Positions 21,397 through 31,016 are shown, numbered from the stretch's first letter. The stretch: 60,014 nt of DNA from Candidatus Magasanikiibacteriota bacterium (GCA_943355025.1 CALRDW010000001.1:1-60014), one strand, 5' to 3'. Notes: generated by a model from the sequence alone, not told the origin. Made by a program: numbers and translations.

Positions 21397-22332
21397 ATGA
21401 AAACTATTGTTGTAACGGGCGGAGCTGGATTTATTGGTTCGCATTTGTGTGAGGCGCTGCTTACGAATGGGGACCGCGTGATCTGCGTTGATAATTTTGT
21501 GAGTGGTTCTGCGACAAACATTGAGCCGTTCCGCGCAAATCCGCATTTTGCTTTTATTGAACACAACGTGTGTGAACCGCTCGTGATTGATGATCATATT
21601 GATCAGGTCTATAATCTTGCGTGCCCTGCGTCGCCTGTGCATTATCAGCGCGATGCGGTTTTGACACTTGAGACAAATGTGATTGGAACGCACAATATGA
21701 TTCGGCTTGCGCTTGGGGCTGGTGCGCGCATTCTCCAGGCAAGTACGTCGGAGGTTTATGGAGATCCGCTCGAACACCCACAAAAGGAGACTTATTGGGG
21801 AAATGTAAATCCGATCGGTGTTCGTGCGTGTTATGATGAAGGAAAGCGCGCGGCGGAAACGTTGTGCTTTGATTATTCTAGACAACGCGGTGCGGATATT
21901 CGAGTTGTGCGGATTTTTAACACCTATGGTCCGCGCATGGCAGAGCATGATGGACGCGTAGTCTCAAATTTCATTGTTGCAGCACTGCGTGGAGAGCCGA
22001 TTACAATTTACGGCGACGGCTCGCAGACGCGCAGTTTTCAATTTGTGAGCGATCTCGTGCGCGGATTAATTTTGATGATGAATAATGAATCATTTATCGG
22101 GCCGGTTAATTTAGGAAACCCGGGCGAGTTCAATATGCTTGAGCTTGCGGAAAAAGTTTTGAGAATGACGGGATCAGCTTCTGATCTCATAACTAAGCCG
22201 CTGCCGAGTGACGATCCACGGCGTCGAAAGCCAGACATTTCGGTTGCGAAAAAAGAACTTGGCTGGGAGCCAGTCGTTGGGCTCGATGAGGGGCTCGAAA
22301 AAACCATTGCTTATTTTGCAACAGTGGTGTAG
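21397..22332 (+). CDS. UDP-glucuronate decarboxylase (UDP-xylose synthase)
   Basis: A 311-residue extended SDR enzyme. The NAD-binding [11 protein letters not shown] is at the N-terminus. [10 protein letters not shown] and the catalytic set [14 protein letters not shown] (Tyr-x3-Lys) are the specific UXS pattern, as is FNTYGPRM...DGRVVSNF. The reaction is UDP-glucuronate to UDP-xylose plus CO2 in the cytoplasm. It supplies a nucleotide sugar for surface glycans, matching the glycosyltransferase island at 28-41 kb. Confidence 0.85.
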   Translation: MKTIVVTGGAGFIGSHLCEALLTNGDRVICVDNFVSGSATNIEPFRANPHFAFIEHNVCEPLVIDDHIDQVYNLACPASPVHYQRDAVLTLETNVIGTHNMIRLALGAGARILQASTSEVYGDPLEHPQKETYWGNVNPIGVRACYDEGKRAAETLCFDYSRQRGADIRVVRIFNTYGPRMAEHDGRVVSNFIVAALRGEPITIYGDGSQTRSFQFVSDLVRGLILMMNNESFIGPVNLGNPGEFNMLELAEKVLRMTGSASDLITKPLPSDDPRRRKPDISVAKKELGWEPVVGLDEGLEKTIAYFATVV

Positions 22333-22379
22333 CGCGCATGTAGTGGTTCGTGATAGAATAAACAATAAGTTATTTTTAT

Positions 22380-22520
22380 ATGACAGATACAGAACTCAAA
22401 GCAATTGCAGCAAAGATTAAGGACGGATCAGCAACTGATGACGAAAAACTTCAGTTCGCACAAGGCGTGGACGGACTTCTTGACGAGCTCGATGAAGCTG
22501 TAGGACAGCCAAATAATTAG
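22380..22520 (+). CDS. Small acidic protein, unrecognised
   Basis: A 46-residue helical acidic protein (MTDTELKAIAAKIKDGSATD...GLLDELDEAVGQPNN). TGA-TAGAAT (22351-22359) gives a leader of about 14 nt. It lies 5 bp before the first of two paralogous genes and is probably co-transcribed. No family is recognised; its regular amphipathic pattern supports a real protein. Confidence 0.55.
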   Translation: MTDTELKAIAAKIKDGSATDDEKLQFAQGVDGLLDELDEAVGQPNN

Positions 22521-22525
22521 TTTTT

Positions 22526-22933
22526 ATGTCACAACATGAATTTGTTCCAGCAGATTATGAACTAGAAAGACCCGGTGAACAGGCGCTTGCAAAGATGAAC
22601 AAACGGCTTCACGAACGAGTGATTCAACCAAAGCCTGAATTTTGGGATAAGATTCGTGTCCGACTCGTTAATGATAAACGCCTTGCTCAAACAACCTATA
22701 AACTATTTGAGGCGCTCAGCGCTGCAGGGCTTCTTGGGGGTATTATATCAGCCGCTGTTCTGAATGGTGGCGGAGAAGGAGCGGGAATTGCAGCTTTTGG
22801 AGCTGTGGTGGCTGGGGGCCTTGAGCTTGCGCGTCGCAACTCAGCGGCAGAAGCGGATGAAAAGATTGCAAAGACGGAACATCGGTTGCACGCTGCGTTG
22901 AGTCGTGAAGCTACTCCAGAACAAGGCACATAA
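22526..22933 (+). CDS. Small membrane protein, first of a paralogous pair
   Basis: A 135-residue protein: charged helical N-terminus (1-60), then two Ala/Gly-rich membrane helices (FEALSAAGLLGGIISAAVL and GIAAFGAVVAGGLELAR), then a charged tail. The helix pair aligns with that of the next gene (22943), so the two probably arose by duplication. No known domain is recognised. The Gly/Ala-rich paired helices could be pore- or holin-like, but that is speculation. Confidence 0.6.
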   Translation: MSQHEFVPADYELERPGEQALAKMNKRLHERVIQPKPEFWDKIRVRLVNDKRLAQTTYKLFEALSAAGLLGGIISAAVLNGGGEGAGIAAFGAVVAGGLELARRNSAAEADEKIAKTEHRLHAALSREATPEQGT

Positions 22934-22942
22934 TACTTTCAT

Positions 22943-23326
22943 ATGGAACATTCCGAAATTGAGGCTCATGGAGCAGATGGGCAAGGCACGAAACTAATGC
23001 ATGAGGAGCAACGCGCACTGCGAGAAACGGGGTCAGAACACTTGTCTGCTGTTGGGACGCGCATGCAGCACACAGGCGAAACTTTGCGTATTAAAAATGC
23101 AGCAGGCGACGCTTTTTTTGACAAGCCACCCGTGCGCCAAGTCATGTATCGTCTTGCCGAAGTTATGTCTGCTGCGGGCATAGGCGGGCTTTCTGTGATG
23201 GCGATGCTTGAAAGTTCAACTGGTCGTGGCATTGGTGGCGGTTTGGCAGGCGCTGCAATTGCCGCACTTTTGACTGCCGGACTCGAACTCTGCCGTAAAG
23301 AAGAAGCGGCCGAAGCCGCAAAATAA
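22943..23326 (+). CDS. Small membrane protein, second of a paralogous pair
   Basis: A 127-residue protein with a charged N-terminus, then MYRLAEVMSAAGIGGLSVMA and GGGLAGAAIAALLTAGLELC as membrane segments. It shares with the preceding gene the pattern Y+L.E..SAAG...G.......G...GLEL.R. Its start is 9 bp after the upstream stop, so they form one unit. It converges on recR with only 3 bp between stops. Function is unknown. Confidence 0.6.
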   Translation: MEHSEIEAHGADGQGTKLMHEEQRALRETGSEHLSAVGTRMQHTGETLRIKNAAGDAFFDKPPVRQVMYRLAEVMSAAGIGGLSVMAMLESSTGRGIGGGLAGAAIAALLTAGLELCRKEEAAEAAK

Positions 23327-23329
23327 GGG

Positions 23330-23929
23330 TTATAAATTTTGTCGTGCGCGCAGCGCGCCTGCGAGCGTGACTTCATCAGCGTATTCGACAGAGCCGCCTG
23401 AGGGCAGGCCTGTCGCGAGACGTGTTATTTTTAAATTTTCTCTTTTGAGTTGCTTATTTAAATACTGAATTGTTGTTTCGCCCTCAATTGTTGGGTCAAA
23501 CGCAAAAATAATTTCCACGATGGGTGTTTCTGAATTTTTCGCGCGCGTGATAAGTTCCGCGGCTTTGATTTGATGCGTTCCTGCGTCGATAAGTGGATCG
23601 ATAAGGCCACGGAGTACGTGGTACACGCCTTTGTAGTCATGCGTTTTTTCAATTGCAATGATATCTTGTGGTTCTGCGACAACACAAATCGTTGTATGAT
23701 CGCGCCGCGAGTCCGCGCAAATTTCGCAGGGGCTGAGAGCGGAAAAATTATGGCACTCTTCGCAGGACTTTACTGATTGCAGCAAATCTTCGAGTGCACG
23801 TTCGAGTCGTGACACTTCGCCGCGTCCAGACTTCAGTAAAAACATAACAAAGCGCTCGGCGGTTTTTGGACCAACGCCCGGGAGACGTATGAACGCTTCG
23901 ATGAGTCGCTGAATCGGGGGAGCAAACAT
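23330..23929 (-). CDS. recR: Recombination protein RecR
   Basis: A 199-residue protein. A helix-hairpin-helix (LPGVGPKTAERF), a four-cysteine zinc finger (CEECHN...CEIC) and a Toprim domain (ICVVAEPQDIIAIE...FAFDPTIEGETT) occur in the RecR order. RecR works with RecO/RecF to load RecA at gaps. It is last in the dnaB-ybaB-recR run on the minus strand, a common arrangement with ybaB just upstream. Confidence 0.95.
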   Translation of the reverse strand: MFAPPIQRLIEAFIRLPGVGPKTAERFVMFLLKSGRGEVSRLERALEDLLQSVKSCEECHNFSALSPCEICADSRRDHTTICVVAEPQDIIAIEKTHDYKGVYHVLRGLIDPLIDAGTHQIKAAELITRAKNSETPIVEIIFAFDPTIEGETTIQYLNKQLKRENLKITRLATGLPSGGSVEYADEVTLAGALRARQNL

Positions 23930-23975
23930 AGAAAGGAAGTGGCGCGTGCAGTGCAGAGCGCAGGATCTTCATTCA

Positions 23976-24278
23976 TTAGCCAAGATCAGGCATTTGAAAA
24001 TCTCCCATCGAATCCTTCATTTTTTCTGCCATGACTTTGTGGCATTTCTGAATTGCATCGTTCGCTGCATCTTTGATGAGATCCTGTAATTTATTTTTAT
24101 TTCCCGGCGCAATTAAATTTTCGTCAATATCAACGCTCTCGATTTGTTGCGCGCCGTTGATCATGATTTTTACTTTTCCAAAACCAGCGGAACCTTCGAC
24201 ATGTTCTTGTGAAAGTTTTTCATGAATAACTTTTGCTTTGTCGCGCATGTTTTTGAACTGTTTGAGTTTCTGGAACAT
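23976..24278 (-). CDS. YbaB/EbfC nucleoid-associated protein
   Basis: A 100-residue protein: helical N-terminus (FKNMRDKAKVIHEKLSQE), the central beta-sheet typical of the family (GFGKVKIMINGAQQIESVDID) and C-terminal helices (LIKDAANDAIQKCHKVMAEKM). The family binds DNA as a dimer. Its location between dnaB and recR supports the assignment. Confidence 0.9.
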   Translation of the reverse strand: MFQKLKQFKNMRDKAKVIHEKLSQEHVEGSAGFGKVKIMINGAQQIESVDIDENLIAPGNKNKLQDLIKDAANDAIQKCHKVMAEKMKDSMGDFQMPDLG

Positions 24279-24287
24279 AGAAAATAA

Positions 24288-25661
24288 TTAGAATGAATGT
24301 TTGGTGTCGAGACTGCGGAAGTTCGCTGTGTTTTCGTTGAAAAATAATTGTACCACACCGGTTGGGCCGTTTCTGTGTTTTGCAATATGAATTTCTGCGA
24401 TGTTGCGTTCGTCCTGCGGAATTTCGTCTGCTCGATAATTTCGGTCAACAGCTTTGCGATAAATGAACATTACGATATCCGCATCTTGTTCAATACTACC
24501 ACTTTCACGGAGGTGCGCCAGTTTTGGAATTGCTGGTTTGCTTTGTTCAACGGCGCGCGAAAGCTGCGAGAGCGCAATGACGGGAATATTGAGCTCGCGC
24601 GCCAAACCCTTAAGACCACGAGTGATTTCTGCGACTTCTTGAACGCGATTATCCGAATTGCCGCCAGACTTTGATTCCATCAGTTGCAGATAATCAACGA
24701 TGACCATCCCAAGACCGTTTTCCATTTGAAGGCGACGCGCTTTAGTTCTGATTTGTGTAATGTTGAGTGACGCCGTGTCATCGATGAACAACGGCGCATC
24801 CGAGAGCGTGCCCATCGCGTGGCCGAGACGTGCAAAATCATCCGAGTCTTCACGTTCTGCAAGATTACCGGTTCGCAGTTTCCACAAATCAATGTTTGAT
24901 TCCGCACAGAGAAGTTTATCCACGAGTTGCTCCTTTGACATTTCAAGAGCAAAAATTCCAACAGGGATTTGATGTTTTGTTGCAGCAATACGCGCCATGT
25001 CAAGAACCAAACTTGTTTTACCAACTGATGGACGCGCAGCAATAATAATGAGATCTGATTTTTGAAAACCAGAAAGCATATTGTCGAGCGCGGGGAAGCC
25101 AGTTGGAATGCCACGAAGTTTTCCGCGCTCCCTATGCAATTCATCAATGCGATCAAACGCGGTAACAATTACATCACGAATCGGAACAAATGCAGTTCCA
25201 CCGAATGATGATGACACGCCGTAAATTTGTTGTTGCGCCTTGTCGAGTACATCTTCGATCTCATCCGCTTCTTCAAACGCAAGGCGCGTAATTGTTTCCG
25301 CGGCTTTGAGCAATCGGCGAAGAACCCCTTTACGATGCACAATGTGCGCATAGTTGACCACGTGCGCGGCAGTCGGGACAGAGTTTGTAATGGATGCGAG
25401 CGCTGTTGTCCCACCGACAAGGTCTAATTGATTTTTATCGCGCAGACGATTGCTCAAACTGAGGAGATCGATAGGTTCGTGTTTGAGCGAGAGTTCGCTG
25501 CACGCTTCAAAAATTAATTTGTGTGCCTCACGATAAAAATCGTTGGGATCTATGATGTCGTGGATTTTAAAAATCGCTTCTTTGTCAATTAAAATAGCAC
25601 CGAGCAGAGATTGTTCCGCTTCGTCATTGTGTGGTGGAATTCGGCCGAGAGGGTCTGCCAT
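24288..25661 (-). CDS. dnaB: Replicative DNA helicase DnaB
   Basis: A 457-residue full-length protein. The N-terminal helical domain starts PPHNDEAEQSLLGAILID. The RecA-like domain has Walker A ARPSVGKTS (about 208-216), the B-type strand MVIVDYLQLM and the conserved IALSQLSRAVE and LRESGSIEQDADIV segments. No intein interrupts it. It is the hexameric replication-fork helicase. It is divergent from the GT4 gene at 25762 and first gene of dnaB-ybaB-recR. Confidence 0.97.
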   Translation of the reverse strand: MADPLGRIPPHNDEAEQSLLGAILIDKEAIFKIHDIIDPNDFYREAHKLIFEACSELSLKHEPIDLLSLSNRLRDKNQLDLVGGTTALASITNSVPTAAHVVNYAHIVHRKGVLRRLLKAAETITRLAFEEADEIEDVLDKAQQQIYGVSSSFGGTAFVPIRDVIVTAFDRIDELHRERGKLRGIPTGFPALDNMLSGFQKSDLIIIAARPSVGKTSLVLDMARIAATKHQIPVGIFALEMSKEQLVDKLLCAESNIDLWKLRTGNLAEREDSDDFARLGHAMGTLSDAPLFIDDTASLNITQIRTKARRLQMENGLGMVIVDYLQLMESKSGGNSDNRVQEVAEITRGLKGLARELNIPVIALSQLSRAVEQSKPAIPKLAHLRESGSIEQDADIVMFIYRKAVDRNYRADEIPQDERNIAEIHIAKHRNGPTGVVQLFFNENTANFRSLDTKHSF

Positions 25662-25761
25662 AGGGAGGGGTGGAGTTATCTTACTCTACAAGAGGGGTCG
25701 CGTGAAGCCTATTCGTACACAGGTAATACACAGGCAGGCACGACCAGTGTATACTACGGTT

Positions 25762-26976
25762 ATGAAGCTGTGTATCATATCAAATTTGTATCCGCCCTAC
25801 GTTCGTGGCGGCGCTGAGCGGATTGCCGAACGATTGGCGGAGGAATCAGCGGCGCGCGGCGACGTGGTGCATGTGATTACATCGGCGCCGTTTTCGCATA
25901 CGGGTTTTGGTGACGCATTGCATGTAGAGCGTGGCGTGCATGTGCATCGCTTGTTCCACTCGAATGTTTATTTTAATTTGTATAGTTCGCATCACGCATT
26001 TTTTTTGAGGTTCGTTTCATTTGTGTGGACAGAATTTAATTTTGTGTATGCATTTCATGTGTGGAAATTGCTCCGCGAAATCAAGCCCGACGTTATACAT
26101 ACACACAATCTTGCAGGCACAAGTTTTTTAATTCCGCGCGTAATAAAATTATTGCGCATACCGCACATTCATACTGTGCATGATATTCAACTCGCGATTC
26201 CATCCGGCCGGCTATTGGTCGGCGAAGAATTTGATTTTATTAATTCTGGCGCACTTGTCCTGGCGTTTCAATGGCTGCAACGAAAGCTGTGGGGTTCGCC
26301 GCGCATTATTACCGCACCATCCGAGTGGTTGCTTTCGTATTATCGTACACGAAAATATTTTCGAGGTAGTCGGTTTCAACTCGTCCGACATTTTTTTCCG
26401 CCAGAACAGTCGCTCGCACTTCGTGATTCGCAGGCACATATAAAGCGTCCGCAATTTACGCTTGTGTATGTTGGACAAATGGAGCGCGCGAAAGGTGTGA
26501 TTATGCTCGTGCAATTATTTGGCGCGCTCTGTACGGAAGGTCTCGCGCAGAACGCCGAACTCATTTTTGTCGGAACGGGCGCTGATGAAAAAATTGTTGC
26601 AACACTTGCGGCGCCATTCAAACAAATTTCTGTGCTTGGCCATTTGCACCATGATGAAGTTGAGGCTGTTATTCGATCCGCCGATGTTGTTCTCGTGCCG
26701 TCGTTGTTATACGAAAATTCACCCACCATTGTAGTTGAGGCGCTTGCTGCGGGACGCCCACTTGTTGTGTCTGACGTTGGCGGCGCGGCCGAGCTTGTGC
26801 GAGCAACTCCGGACGGGGGTTTTGTTGTTGAACCAAACGAGACGGCGTGGCGCGAGCAGCTCGCAGGGCTTTTGCAAAACCCCCAAACTGTGCTACAAAT
26901 GAATCCGCAATTTACCGCGCCGAGCAGCGTCCTGGCGTTTCACGAATTATATGTATGGCTGAACCAAAAATCTTAA
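25762..26976 (+). CDS. GT4-family glycosyltransferase
   Basis: A 404-residue GT-B enzyme. The N-domain begins MKLCIISNLYPPYVRGGAER and has the HTHN loop; the C-domain has LVYVGQMERAKGV. The nucleotide-sugar site is the E-x7-E pair in YENSPTIVVEALAAGRP. It transfers a sugar from an NDP donor to a glycan or lipid acceptor; specificity is unknown. TATACT (25750-25755) ends 6 nt before the ATG, predicting a leaderless mRNA and fixing this start against a longer frame from 25543. Confidence 0.85.
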   Translation: MKLCIISNLYPPYVRGGAERIAERLAEESAARGDVVHVITSAPFSHTGFGDALHVERGVHVHRLFHSNVYFNLYSSHHAFFLRFVSFVWTEFNFVYAFHVWKLLREIKPDVIHTHNLAGTSFLIPRVIKLLRIPHIHTVHDIQLAIPSGRLLVGEEFDFINSGALVLAFQWLQRKLWGSPRIITAPSEWLLSYYRTRKYFRGSRFQLVRHFFPPEQSLALRDSQAHIKRPQFTLVYVGQMERAKGVIMLVQLFGALCTEGLAQNAELIFVGTGADEKIVATLAAPFKQISVLGHLHHDEVEAVIRSADVVLVPSLLYENSPTIVVEALAAGRPLVVSDVGGAAELVRATPDGGFVVEPNETAWREQLAGLLQNPQTVLQMNPQFTAPSSVLAFHELYVWLNQKS

Positions 26977-27833
26977 CAACGCATCCAACGCTTAGTTACG
27001 CGCTGCTCGACAGCGGCGATGGTGAAAAACTAGAACGCTACGGCGCTATTGTTGTTGCCAGGCCAGATCCGCAAGCGCTGTGGAAAAAGCTTCGCGCACC
27101 TGCGCAGTGGGCTGCGGCTGATGCAATTTTTACGCGTGATGACGAAGACGCTGGTTGGAAAATAGGTAAACAAGTTCCAGAGCGGTGGAACATTGAACTT
27201 GCAGGGATTAAACTCTGGGTGCGACCCACCTCGTTTAAACACATGGGAGTTTTTCCTGAACAGGTCCCAAATTGGACGTGGATTTCTGATTTAATTTTGC
27301 GTGCCGCGCGCCCGATTACTGTTTTAAATTTATTTGGATATACGGGCGGCGCATCGCTTGCTGCTGCCGCGGCTGGCGCCGAAGTATGTCATGTTGATGG
27401 TTCGCGCGTTGCGATCAACTGGGCGCGCGACAATGCGAAGCTCGCGGGTCTTGAAAACAAACCTGTTCGATGGATTTTGGATGACGTTCGCGGATTTTTG
27501 AAGCGAGAACTTAAACGTGGTCGAAGATATGATGGCATTATTATGGATCCTCCTGCGTTTGGTCATGGCGCTGACAAAGAAGTGTGGAAAATCGAAGATG
27601 ATTTTTTACCGCTGCTTGATTTATGCCGCGAAATTTTGAGTGATAAGCCACTTTTTTTTCTCATCAACGGTTATGCATCGGGCTATTCATCAATCGCATA
27701 CGAAAATAATTTGACTGGACTCGTGGCAGGACTTGGTGGTGCAATTGAAATCGGCGAGTTAACGATTGCTGAGGAATTGGCGGGCCGCTTATTGCCGAGC
27801 GGTATTTTTGCTCGGTGGAACGCAATTGTTTAA
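26955..27833 (+). CDS. RlmI/RlmK-like SAM methyltransferase
   Basis: A 292-residue protein from ATG 26955, overlapping the GT4 gene by 22 bp. The motif I region LNLFGYTGGASLAAAAAGA, DGSRVAINWARDNA and the DPPAFGHG catalytic loop match the 23S rRNA cytosine methyltransferase group (PF10672). The N-terminal PUA domain of E. coli RlmI is absent or very divergent. An rRNA target is inferred from the family. Confidence 0.8.
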   Translation: MAEPKILTTHPTLSYALLDSGDGEKLERYGAIVVARPDPQALWKKLRAPAQWAAADAIFTRDDEDAGWKIGKQVPERWNIELAGIKLWVRPTSFKHMGVFPEQVPNWTWISDLILRAARPITVLNLFGYTGGASLAAAAAGAEVCHVDGSRVAINWARDNAKLAGLENKPVRWILDDVRGFLKRELKRGRRYDGIIMDPPAFGHGADKEVWKIEDDFLPLLDLCREILSDKPLFFLINGYASGYSSIAYENNLTGLVAGLGGAIEIGELTIAEELAGRLLPSGIFARWNAIV

Positions 27834-27834
27834 T

Positions 27835-28512
27835 ATGCAACTCGAGGTTTTGTATGAGGATAATCATGCGATTGTCGTGCGTAAACCAGCGGGTGTACTC
27901 GTGCAGGGAGACGCGAGTGGGGATACACCACTGCTCGACGAAGTAAAAAAATATTTAAAAGCTCACTACAATAAACCAGGCAATGTTTTTGTTGGCCTTG
28001 TGCACCGACTTGATCGTCCGGTTGAAGGTGTTATTTTATTTGCAAAAACAAGTAAGGGTGCAGCGCGTTTTTCTGAACAGTTTCGTGAACACACGACAGA
28101 AAAAATATATCACGCAGTTGTTGTCGGAGAGCCGAAAAAAAAATCTGACACGCTCGTACATTTTTTACGCAAACGCGAAGATGAGGTGACAGCTGTTATT
28201 TTTGATGAGTCAGGGCCAGATACGCAGCACGCCGAGCTTGCATATGAAATTGTTGAAGCGGGAAAAAAATATTCATTGCTCAGAATTATTTTGAAGACAG
28301 GTCGCGCGCATCAGATTCGCGCACAATTTTCTCATATCGGACACCCGATAGTCGGCGACACAAAATATGGTGGGCCACATTCACAATTTATTTCGCGCAA
28401 CGCAATCGCACTCGCAGCCACACAGCTTACATTCGCAGCGGCAACAATGGCCGAACGTGTTACGGTTAGCTCGCCGATTCCAAAAAAATGGTTTGAGCTT
28501 ATTGCGTCGTAG
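27835..28512 (+). CDS. RluA-family RNA pseudouridine synthase
   Basis: A 225-residue protein starting 1 bp after the methyltransferase stop. The catalytic block is VGLVHRLDRPVEGVILFAKT, with the invariant Asp in HRLD. TGRAHQIRAQFSHIGHPIVGD follows. The usual T-S after HRLDR is replaced by P-V. It makes pseudouridine in rRNA or tRNA; no S4 domain is seen. Its end overlaps the convergent gene by 14 bp. Confidence 0.88.
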   Translation: MQLEVLYEDNHAIVVRKPAGVLVQGDASGDTPLLDEVKKYLKAHYNKPGNVFVGLVHRLDRPVEGVILFAKTSKGAARFSEQFREHTTEKIYHAVVVGEPKKKSDTLVHFLRKREDEVTAVIFDESGPDTQHAELAYEIVEAGKKYSLLRIILKTGRAHQIRAQFSHIGHPIVGDTKYGGPHSQFISRNAIALAATQLTFAAATMAERVTVSSPIPKKWFELIAS

Positions 28513-30364
28513 CCGTGTCAATTGATGTGTGACCAATGTACGCACCATTGATAATCCACCAGTCCGCTGAATTATTTTTAAGCATCGTGATTTGCGCAGG
28601 TGTTGGTTCCCAGTATGGTTTGATAACGAAAAAAATTTCACGCACATTCGCTGCTCGTGCTGCATCAACAATTATTTTTTTTGTAAGCACTCCGTATGTC
28701 GCGGGTAAAAAAAATTTTGTATACAGCACATCGCCTGTTGGGATCGGATAAAAATAAAAATCTCGGTCAGGCAATTGACGCTCAGTAAAACCAAACACGT
28801 TGAGCGCCGCAGCAGAGGTTGGTTGATCCGCGAGCACAACATACGGTTTGTGTGCGGCGTGTTCGTCGATGCTTTTGACAAGTGCTATGTCGGAGGGACT
28901 CACAGAAATATTTTTTGAGTGCTGAACCGTATTCCACGCGGGGTAGGCAAGATACCATGAAGAAGCAGCGACGCATGTAAGTGCCATCAGAAGAATTCGA
29001 CGATTAATTTTTGGGATGCGCGCAAGAAAATTCGTTAGACCAATCGTCGCGAGCGGTACCATACAAATATATGCAGCAATCAGAAGGCGATTCGATAATC
29101 CTGACTCTTCATAGCTGATGATACCTCCGACGTGGATGGAGAGTAATAGTATGCCGCTCGTCGCGATCGCAAGCGAAGACAAAAAAAGTTGCGTGGCACG
29201 TCGATGATCCTGTCGATGCCGAAAAAAACCATAGAGCGCTCCGAGAATAATTATAAGCGGCCCGCATAGACGCGCGCTGTAAGCAAGTCGCGTTATGATA
29301 AATGAATGAAATGACTGTGGTGGAATAAAAAATAAATGTAAAAACTGCGTCGCAGTTGGGAAAGAAAAAATTATTTGTTTTGATGTAGCAGCAATAAGGG
29401 TTGCAGGTAGAAGTGCGATAAAAATAAAAGTGCTTATGAGCGATGTATGGCGCAGACCGGTAGTTTTTATTTTTGAGCACAACTCCCACAGCACGATGGC
29501 GAACGCTGGTATTCCGCTGAGTGGATGAATACACGCGATGCCTCCCGCAATGAAGAGGTGTGTTTTTATCGCCGTTGTGCTATTTCGTTTTTCATAAAAC
29601 AAGTATATGACAAAACCAAGTAATAAAAAGTGGCCGAGCGCTTGCGGTGTGCTCGTAATCCAGAGTTCGGAAAATAAAATAAAAATGAGGAGTGGCAAAG
29701 TTTTTTTTGCAGCGCACGTAATAATTGTTGCGCCAATACAGGGAGTAGCCCACGCAAGGATTGTTTTGATGTGCACGGGGAACGTGGTTGCGATCGCGGC
29801 AATCAGCGCATGGAATCCGTTATATAGAAAACCGATTGGCGTAATTGAACCCTGCTGCATCCATGCCCGCACAGTCGCTTCATGTACAAAAATATCAAAT
29901 CCAAAACCAAGTGGAAACAATTGTGCTGAGAGTGAAATAAAACTGAGCGCTGATAGCCAGACAGCAACTGGGTGTAGCAGCTGTTTATACAGCGCAATTA
30001 ACCACAAGCCGAAAAAAAGAATATATACGATTTGAAATCGTGGCGAGATGAGTTGCCACGGCGACGAATCCCACCCTGCTGAGCGGTGGTGGACTAAATA
30101 CCACGAGGCGAGCACCGAGCCAAGAAGTGCAGCAAGTGAGCAGACGACGCGCAAGAGCACGGTGCTGGCCCCTGTCTGATGTGCCGCAGTATGGGGCGTT
30201 GTATCCTCATCATCCTTCAGACTTTTATTAAAAAACACTAACAAAAAGCCCACGAAAGTGCTTATAAGCAAAAAAATACTTGAGAATGCTGCGCCCGCTG
30301 GCCAGCCGTATACATGATATATTAAAGTACCAAAAATGGACCCAGCAGAAACAGAGCCAAGCAA
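28499..30364 (-). CDS. Polytopic membrane protein, probable GT-C glycosyltransferase
   Basis: About 621 residues with at least 12 membrane helices, beginning GTLIYHVYGWPAGAAFSSIF. A large helical core (FPLGFGFDIFVHEATVRAW with an acidic loop residue) leads to a C-terminal soluble domain (NVFGFTERQLPDRDFYFYP). The layout is that of GT-C enzymes using polyprenyl-phosphate sugars; the donor site is not clearly identified. The start is uncertain: TTG at 30364 is the first conventional codon, but an upstream in-frame ATT after a TATACG box is possible. It converges on the pseudouridine synthase gene. Confidence 0.65.
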   Translation of the reverse strand: MLGSVSAGSIFGTLIYHVYGWPAGAAFSSIFLLISTFVGFLLVFFNKSLKDDEDTTPHTAAHQTGASTVLLRVVCSLAALLGSVLASWYLVHHRSAGWDSSPWQLISPRFQIVYILFFGLWLIALYKQLLHPVAVWLSALSFISLSAQLFPLGFGFDIFVHEATVRAWMQQGSITPIGFLYNGFHALIAAIATTFPVHIKTILAWATPCIGATIITCAAKKTLPLLIFILFSELWITSTPQALGHFLLLGFVIYLFYEKRNSTTAIKTHLFIAGGIACIHPLSGIPAFAIVLWELCSKIKTTGLRHTSLISTFIFIALLPATLIAATSKQIIFSFPTATQFLHLFFIPPQSFHSFIITRLAYSARLCGPLIIILGALYGFFRHRQDHRRATQLFLSSLAIATSGILLLSIHVGGIISYEESGLSNRLLIAAYICMVPLATIGLTNFLARIPKINRRILLMALTCVAASSWYLAYPAWNTVQHSKNISVSPSDIALVKSIDEHAAHKPYVVLADQPTSAAALNVFGFTERQLPDRDFYFYPIPTGDVLYTKFFLPATYGVLTKKIIVDAARAANVREIFFVIKPYWEPTPAQITMLKNNSADWWIINGAYIGHTSIDTATTQ

Positions 30365-30403
30365 AAAAAGAAGAAAATTATTGCGCGAATAAGCTATTTT
30401 TCG

Positions 30404-30420
30404 TATACTACCTCTATATT
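30404..30420 (+). promoter_or_regulatory. -10 region of the phosphatidyltransferase gene
   Basis: TATACT (30404-30409) and TATATT (30415-30420) lie 19-30 nt before the GTG start at 30439. The same region faces the divergent GT-C gene. Confidence 0.4.
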
Positions 30421-30438
30421 ACCTGTGCTCATACCTTT

Positions 30439-31014
30439 GTGACAAGTACTCCGACCGAAGTGTTTTTACACGACAGAATTTTAGACAAAGCCTTACTTTG
30501 GATGATTCCGCGTTGGGTGACGCCAAATTCTATCACGTGGCTCCGATTTTTCTTGGTGCCGTTTGTCGTGTATATTAATTATCGAGGAAATTATGCTGTG
30601 GGCGTGCCACTTTTCTTGTTCGCCGCATTTACGGATGCAGTTGACGGCTCTTTGGCACGAACGCGTGACCAGATTACAAATTTTGGAAAACTATTTGATC
30701 CGTTTGCCGATAAGTTGCTCATAGGCTCGATGGTAGTACTTCTGGTTTTTAAATATCTCAGTCAAAAAATTGGCTATATTGTTGTTGGGCTTGAAATTTT
30801 ATTTATTGTGGTTGGAACTGTGCAGTGGCTTTTGGGTAAAGTGAGTCAGGCAAATTTGTGGGGGAAAATTAAAATGTTATTGCAGGTTTTAGCAGTGTGT
30901 TTAATTTTATTAGGCCTTACATTTGGTTATCCAATACTTTTTGCTTGCGCAACATGGATTTTTGGTGCGGCGATTATTTTTGCCTGCATCAGTCTTTTTT
31001 TTCACGGCATATAA
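30439..31014 (+). CDS. CDP-alcohol phosphatidyltransferase (PgsA-like)
   Basis: A 191-residue protein from GTG 30439 with 5-6 helices. It contains the exact family signature DGSLAR-(8)-GKLFDPFAD, i.e. DG-x2-AR-x8-G-x3-D-x3-D. The first acidic residues bind the metal/CDP. The reaction is CDP-diacylglycerol plus an alcohol (probably glycerol phosphate) to a phospholipid and CMP. A longer frame from 30280 would run across the promoter. The next gene follows 2 bp later. Confidence 0.8.
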   Translation: MTSTPTEVFLHDRILDKALLWMIPRWVTPNSITWLRFFLVPFVVYINYRGNYAVGVPLFLFAAFTDAVDGSLARTRDQITNFGKLFDPFADKLLIGSMVVLLVFKYLSQKIGYIVVGLEILFIVVGTVQWLLGKVSQANLWGKIKMLLQVLAVCLILLGLTFGYPILFACATWIFGAAIIFACISLFFHGI

Positions 31015-31016
31015 TT

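Noticed and set aside
23001-23183. Overlapping plus-strand ORF inside the second paralog
   Set aside because: The composition is not protein-like and the paralog frame is supported by its resemblance to the preceding gene.
24288-25661. Intein in dnaB
   Set aside because: The protein has the normal DnaB length and the Walker A and C-terminal motifs are at usual spacing with no splicing motifs.
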